DNA from: Planctomycetaceae bacterium
Lineage (GTDB): Bacteria > Planctomycetota > Planctomycetia > Pirellulales > Thermoguttaceae
Assembly: GCA_003509805.1 (NCBI GenBank)
Contig: DOMV01000429.1
Coordinates: forward strand, 5,884 to 15,148
DNA length: 9,265 bases
Reading direction: 5' to 3'
Below are positions 5,978 through 9,265 of this stretch, piece after piece. The notes under the pieces were generated by a model. The model saw nothing but the letters and a program-made list of their open reading frames with translations, searched no databases and was not told the DNA's origin. The translations under genes and the position numbers were made by a program. Each line of letters begins with the position of its first letter. Within the stretch, counting starts at the first letter, position 1.

Positions 5978-5995
5978 CGCTGCTGCTAGAATCGC
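5967..5995. repeat. 14-bp direct repeat carrying the -10-like box
   Basis: GCTGCTAGAATCGC is present twice with one base between copies, in the divergent gap between the LarA-like and LolA-like genes. Confidence 0.85.
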
Positions 5996-6069
5996 CACGA
6001 CCCGCACTATCGTAGCATTTTTTCGGTTATGCAACAAGTCCATACAAGAAGTCTCCGCCATTAGCCCCG

Positions 6070-7323
6070 ATGAAACGTTCCCAAATCGGCACAGGTTCCC
6101 GAAATAAGGATGGTTCCCGAATCGATCACGAGAACCGGGACGGTCGGCCTCGGCGCACGGTCACCGTTGGGACCGTCTTCCTCCTGCTTTTCATTCTTGT
6201 CGTTGCCGGCATTGTCGTCGGCATTGTCGTCGGCAATGGCAAGCAATGGTTTCCCGGTCGAAACGGGATATCGAACGACGATCCATCGTCCCGGGCGGTG
6301 TCGAACACAGAGTCGAACATGGCGTCGCACACGGCGCGTGAGCCGCTTGGGCCGATTCTCGGTCGGACCGCCGAAACGATTTTGCGGGAAATGGTCGCCG
6401 CGTATCGGTCCGCCCGGACTTACGGCGACCACGCTCTCTTTGAACTTGTCGATGCGCAGGGGGAGCAAAGGGTTGCGCCCTGTACGATCGCCTGGGAACG
6501 CCCCAACCGGATTCGCGTGGAGGTACTCAAGGGATATCTGGTTTGCGACGGGACCTCATTGTATGCGCAAACACCGCTTTTCCCGGGACAGGTCCTCGAA
6601 AAGCCCGCACCGGATCGGCTCTCGATAAACGATCTTTATTCGGATCCGTGGCTCGCGGTCACGATGGGGGCGTATCAAGCGACCGGGGAAGGCTCCGGCA
6701 CAACCGGGAATTCCGTATCACATGCCCGCTTTTTCCTGCCGCCGCAACTCGTGCTGCTCCTTGCGGCCGACCCGCTCAAAACGTTGCTTCGGGATGGAGC
6801 GACCGCGACGCTTTTGACGCCGGAATATCTGGATGAAAATCCCTGCGACCTGGTGAAAATCGAACATGTTGTTTCAGAATCGGACGGGTCGGCGCCGCAG
6901 TCCGGTTCAACAAGGGCCGGTCCAACGGGGTCCGGTTCGCAGAGGGCCGCGATCCTCTGGATTCGCCGGGAAGACAACGCCCTGTTGCGCATCGATTACG
7001 TGGTTGCGTCGGGCCGTTTGGCAAGGATCGAACTGCATGACGCCCGATTCGACATCGATTTGGGCGGCGAATTCGGCAACCCGTCTCTCACGTTCCGGAT
7101 GGAAGCGCCGAGCGACTCGAAGCACGTCCGAAAACTCGACCCGATTCTTTCCTTGGCCGAGGATGCGCCGGAACCGACGCCGGAGGAACGGGCACGGCTC
7201 TCAGGAGAGGAAACGGCTTTTGAAGCGGCTTTTCGGGCGGCGACTCAAAGCGGCGTTTTCTCGATCGACTGGCCCCTTGAAGAAGAGACGCCGGAATTCG
7301 GAGCACGAAGCGTCAGCGAGTGA
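6070..7323 (+). CDS. Membrane-anchored LolA/DUF2092-like periplasmic protein
   Basis: The 417-residue protein has a basic, Asn/Arg/Gly-rich cytosolic start (1-30), one transmembrane helix (about 32-55, VGTVFLLLFILVVAGIVVG) and a periplasmic domain. From residue 99 (GRTAETILREMVAAYRSART) to about 345 it follows the pattern of LolA-fold proteins: a starting helix, then long antiparallel strands. These include HALFELVDAQ, CTIAWERPNRIRVEVLKG, LVCDGTSLYAQ, the later ILWIRREDNALLRIDYV, and ARFDIDLG. Such folds bind lipid or lipoprotein chains. Planctomycetes carry many versions of unknown role, some fused to a redoxin domain. Here the chain ends after an acidic, Glu-rich tail (365-417) with no such domain. 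A Gly/Ser-rich insert (273-290) lies between two strands. Family placement is by pattern and moderately sure; function is not known. No Shine-Dalgarno site precedes the ATG. It converges on the next gene with 13 bp between stops. Confidence 0.7.
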   Translation: MKRSQIGTGSRNKDGSRIDHENRDGRPRRTVTVGTVFLLLFILVVAGIVVGIVVGNGKQWFPGRNGISNDDPSSRAVSNTESNMASHTAREPLGPILGRTAETILREMVAAYRSARTYGDHALFELVDAQGEQRVAPCTIAWERPNRIRVEVLKGYLVCDGTSLYAQTPLFPGQVLEKPAPDRLSINDLYSDPWLAVTMGAYQATGEGSGTTGNSVSHARFFLPPQLVLLLAADPLKTLLRDGATATLLTPEYLDENPCDLVKIEHVVSESDGSAPQSGSTRAGPTGSGSQRAAILWIRREDNALLRIDYVVASGRLARIELHDARFDIDLGGEFGNPSLTFRMEAPSDSKHVRKLDPILSLAEDAPEPTPEERARLSGEETAFEAAFRAATQSGVFSIDWPLEEETPEFGARSVSE

Positions 7324-7336
7324 TGAACCCGTCTTT

Positions 7337-9226
7337 TCACGGGGTGGCTTCCAAAAACTTCCGCAGCTTTCCCGGGTCGATCCAACCGGGATCGTCGGGC
7401 CGGCCGAGATCGGCAAGCGACCTCTTGGCCACGCAGACGCCGGTGTCGTCGAGAATGCAGAGAACGCAGCCCCGCTCCTTTTCCAGACTGAACCCGAGCT
7501 GTTTCGTAATGAAGGCGATTTCCCCGGGCGGTTCAAGAAAATTTTCGACTTCGTAGGCAAGAACCACGTATTCCCGGAGCACTTCCTTGAACAGCGCATC
7601 ATCGACGTAGGGCGTCAGTTCGTAAGTATAAGAGTCGCTGATAGACCTCTGGTCTTGAGGTTCGAAACCTTTCGTTTCGAAATCGGAGAAGAGCAGGAGC
7701 ACTTGCTTTTGTTTGCGCGCGGCTGCGTCCAGGGCCGAGGCGAGATTCTCGATGAAAATGTCCGGCGAGGGTGATTCAAGCATTCGTTCGTTGCCGGGAT
7801 CCGGACTCCATTCGGTCGGCTGTTGCGCGTAAAAATCGGGCAATTCCAACTCCGTAAACGACTTTTCGTTCTCAGAGCCGTTTTCTGAGCCACCGTCGGT
7901 GTCGCCGTCCGGGAGCGGAACCGTGAAGTACCCGAGACAGCCGTACAACGTGGTTTCCCGCTCGTTTTCCGGTGATTTCACGCTTCGCGAAAGGTGAAGG
8001 CGGTAGGAACCGCCGGGGAGCAGATTCTCGAAAGCGAAGCGCCCTTCGGCATCCGGGCGGACGGGCGACCAGGCGTCTTGATTGTAAACCCGGAACCTTC
8101 CGCCCTCTTCTTCACGCCAATCCCCCCGGCACAAATGGACGTTCACGCCTTCAAGCGGTTGACGGAGGTCCGAATCGAGCACGCGTCCCTTGACGCCGAC
8201 CGGTTTCAAGAGCGTGAGCGTGACGTCCTTCGCGCCGGGACCGAGCGGCCGGACGATTCCCCGCGAAATCGTTCTTTTCGCCGGGTTTCCCCGGTTTCCG
8301 TTGTTTTGCATCGGATAGCTTTGCACCACGCCGTCGTTGCCGTCTTCCCTGCCGTCTTCCCATTCGCAAATCATAAACGTGTGGGCCTTACAGGGCAACC
8401 GGTCAAAGTCGGCGACACCGTGTTCGTTGGTTCGCGATCGTGTGTATTGGTCGGCCACGACGGAAATACCTTTGACCGGTTGGCCGGCCGAATCGACGAC
8501 CCGGCAGCGCAGTTTTCTATTCGGCTGATACCGGAGGTTGACATTGACGACCGTATCGGCGGAATCCGCGGTCACCTCGATCGTCTGTTGGTAAGGATGG
8601 CGTCCGAAAGGATCGCTCGGGGTTTGGAACCGGTATTTTCCCGGCGGGACGTGCATTTCGAAAACCCCGTCGCTTTTCGTGTGAACCCAGCGGTAATGGA
8701 ACAAGTCCTGTCCGAACCGGGCGGAGGCTTCTTCGCCGGGAAGCGATTCGTCGCGGGTAAGCTCGATTTCATGGTCGGCGACCGGAAGTTTGTCGGGCCC
8801 CCAGGTGATTTTTCCCGTGATCTTTTTCCCGGGCGCGAGGCGGCGATTGATGACGAGTTCGGCCGGTTCCGCCTGAATCTCGAAGCCGATAATCGGCTCG
8901 GCGACCAGGGAGCCGTGATAGACGTCGAGGCAGAGAAAACGGCCCAGCCTGAGAGTACGGATGGAATAGCGTCCTTTCGCATCCGTATCGTATTGGTTCG
9001 ACGAGGAACTGCCTTGGCCGTAGGTGGTGATGCGTACGGAGGCGCCTTTGACGGGCAGGCCGTCCGGTCCGGTGACCGTCCCGGAAAGGTTGATGCGTGT
9101 GTCCGCACGGATACTGCCATCGTCGGCGGCGGCGGGGAGATATGCAAACGGCGCCGTCGCGCAAAACGCAACAAAAATCCAGGGAACGGTCTGGAAAAAC
9201 CCGAGAACGGCAAGATCGCTACGCAT
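7337..9226 (-). CDS. Secreted carboxypeptidase-regulatory-like protein with thioredoxin-like C-terminus
   Basis: The 629-residue protein has a signal peptide (1-34, core VPWIFVAFCATAPFAYL, cleavage near PAAA/DDG). About four beta-sandwich modules of the carboxypeptidase-regulatory type follow: near 46-115 (LSGTVTGPDGLPVKGASVRI), 134-230 (KKITGKITWGPDKLPVADHEI), 237-290 (RKLRCRVVDSAGQPVKGISV) and 343-435 (VGVKGRVLDSDLRQPLEGVNV). Each opens with the typical G-x-V/I then P-x-x-G/D pattern. Residues 492-629 look like a thioredoxin fold (ALDAAARKQKQVLLLFSDF, then YVVLAYEV, CVLCILDDTGVCVA and GKLRKFLEATP). The CxxC expected after the first strand is absent, since the chain there reads DFETKGFEPQ; the only CxxC (587-590) lies in a later strand. 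It probably acts outside the cytosol as a binding or structural protein; partners are unknown. It is the only gene here with a clear ribosome site (GAGGAG, 8 nt before ATG). Confidence 0.8.
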   Translation of the reverse strand: MRSDLAVLGFFQTVPWIFVAFCATAPFAYLPAAADDGSIRADTRINLSGTVTGPDGLPVKGASVRITTYGQGSSSSNQYDTDAKGRYSIRTLRLGRFLCLDVYHGSLVAEPIIGFEIQAEPAELVINRRLAPGKKITGKITWGPDKLPVADHEIELTRDESLPGEEASARFGQDLFHYRWVHTKSDGVFEMHVPPGKYRFQTPSDPFGRHPYQQTIEVTADSADTVVNVNLRYQPNRKLRCRVVDSAGQPVKGISVVADQYTRSRTNEHGVADFDRLPCKAHTFMICEWEDGREDGNDGVVQSYPMQNNGNRGNPAKRTISRGIVRPLGPGAKDVTLTLLKPVGVKGRVLDSDLRQPLEGVNVHLCRGDWREEEGGRFRVYNQDAWSPVRPDAEGRFAFENLLPGGSYRLHLSRSVKSPENERETTLYGCLGYFTVPLPDGDTDGGSENGSENEKSFTELELPDFYAQQPTEWSPDPGNERMLESPSPDIFIENLASALDAAARKQKQVLLLFSDFETKGFEPQDQRSISDSYTYELTPYVDDALFKEVLREYVVLAYEVENFLEPPGEIAFITKQLGFSLEKERGCVLCILDDTGVCVAKRSLADLGRPDDPGWIDPGKLRKFLEATP

Positions 9227-9234
9227 CCCGATTG

Positions 9235-9240
9235 CTCCTC
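9235..9240 (-). promoter_or_regulatory. Shine-Dalgarno site
   Basis: GAGGAG on the minus strand lies 8 nt before the ATG at 9226 and supports that start. It is the only strong ribosome site in the window. Confidence 0.7.
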
Positions 9241-9247
9241 GTTTGAT

Positions 9248-9265
9248 ATACCGTAAACGGCCTGA
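9248..9265 (+). repeat. Dispersed intergenic repeat, copy D (first 18 bp)
   Basis: ATACCGTAAACGGCCTGA matches the start of copy B (3732-3749) at 17 of 18 bases, in the same orientation, and includes the start of the 13-bp unit. The window ends here. It lies 22 bp upstream of the start codon of the minus-strand secreted protein gene. Confidence 0.65.

Noticed and set aside
5855..6061. 69-residue N-terminal extension of the LarA-like protein with a hydrophobic stretch
   Set aside because: It covers the promoter-like site and a tandem repeat, leaves 8 bp to the divergent gene, and family resemblance begins at the ATG at 5854.
7328..7343. CCCGT-CTTTTC-ACGGG hairpin between the last two convergent genes as terminator
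   Set aside because: The stem is only 5 bp, there is no T-tract on either strand, and it overlaps the stop codon of the minus-strand gene. It could arise by chance.
7994..9256. 420-codon plus-strand frame opposite the secreted protein gene
   Set aside because: It is an antisense shadow. The minus frame has a signal peptide, domain repeats and a Shine-Dalgarno site.

Overview
The window reads as accessory chromosome of an uncultivated planctomycete-like bacterium (Planctomycetota, probably Pirellulales-like). This rests on gene content: a DcaP-type outer-membrane porin, a LarA-like protein of the kind common in planctomycetes, an inner-membrane-anchored LolA/DUF2092-like protein, and a secreted multi-domain protein with carboxypeptidase-regulatory-like folds and a thioredoxin-like C-terminus. 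Moderate-to-high G+C and mostly absent Shine-Dalgarno sites agree with it. No ribosomal or other marker gene is present, so the assignment is an inference.

Layout: six genes alternate strictly in strand (+,-,+,-,+,-), giving three convergent pairs and no operon. Pair 1 is a DcaP-like porin (388-1986, +) against a PP-loop tRNA-thiolation-type enzyme (2137 to about 3297, -). A gene-free stretch of about 0.9 kb (3298-4211) follows, carrying two full copies of a dispersed intergenic repeat and other short tandem repeats. Pair 2 is a family 2 glycosyltransferase (4212-5222, +) against a short, apparently 3'-truncated LarA-like protein (5243-5854, -). A 215-bp divergent promoter region follows. Pair 3 is the membrane-anchored LolA/DUF2092-like protein (6070-7323, +) against the secreted carboxypeptidase-regulatory/thioredoxin-like protein (7337-9226, -). 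The stops in pairs 2 and 3 are only 20 and 13 bp apart.

Four of the six products are not obviously cytosolic housekeeping proteins. The porin sits in the outer membrane, the LolA-like and CarboxypepD-like proteins in the periplasm or outside the cell, and the glycosyltransferase probably works on surface polysaccharide. The theme is loosely the cell envelope, but nothing shows that the genes act in one pathway.

The most distinctive signal is non-coding. A repeat family appears four times: a partial copy at 1-60, full copies at 3433-3604 and 3732-3872, and the first 18 bp at 9248-9265. Its core is a conserved inverted repeat (CGCTCG...CGAGCG). The full copies differ from each other mainly by whole-unit tandem duplications of 13, 14 and 11 bp. 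Both ends of the window fall inside this repeat. Similar 10-15 bp tandem duplications occur across the window, including inside the porin gene. I see no CRISPR array, transposase, phage gene, tRNA or rRNA.
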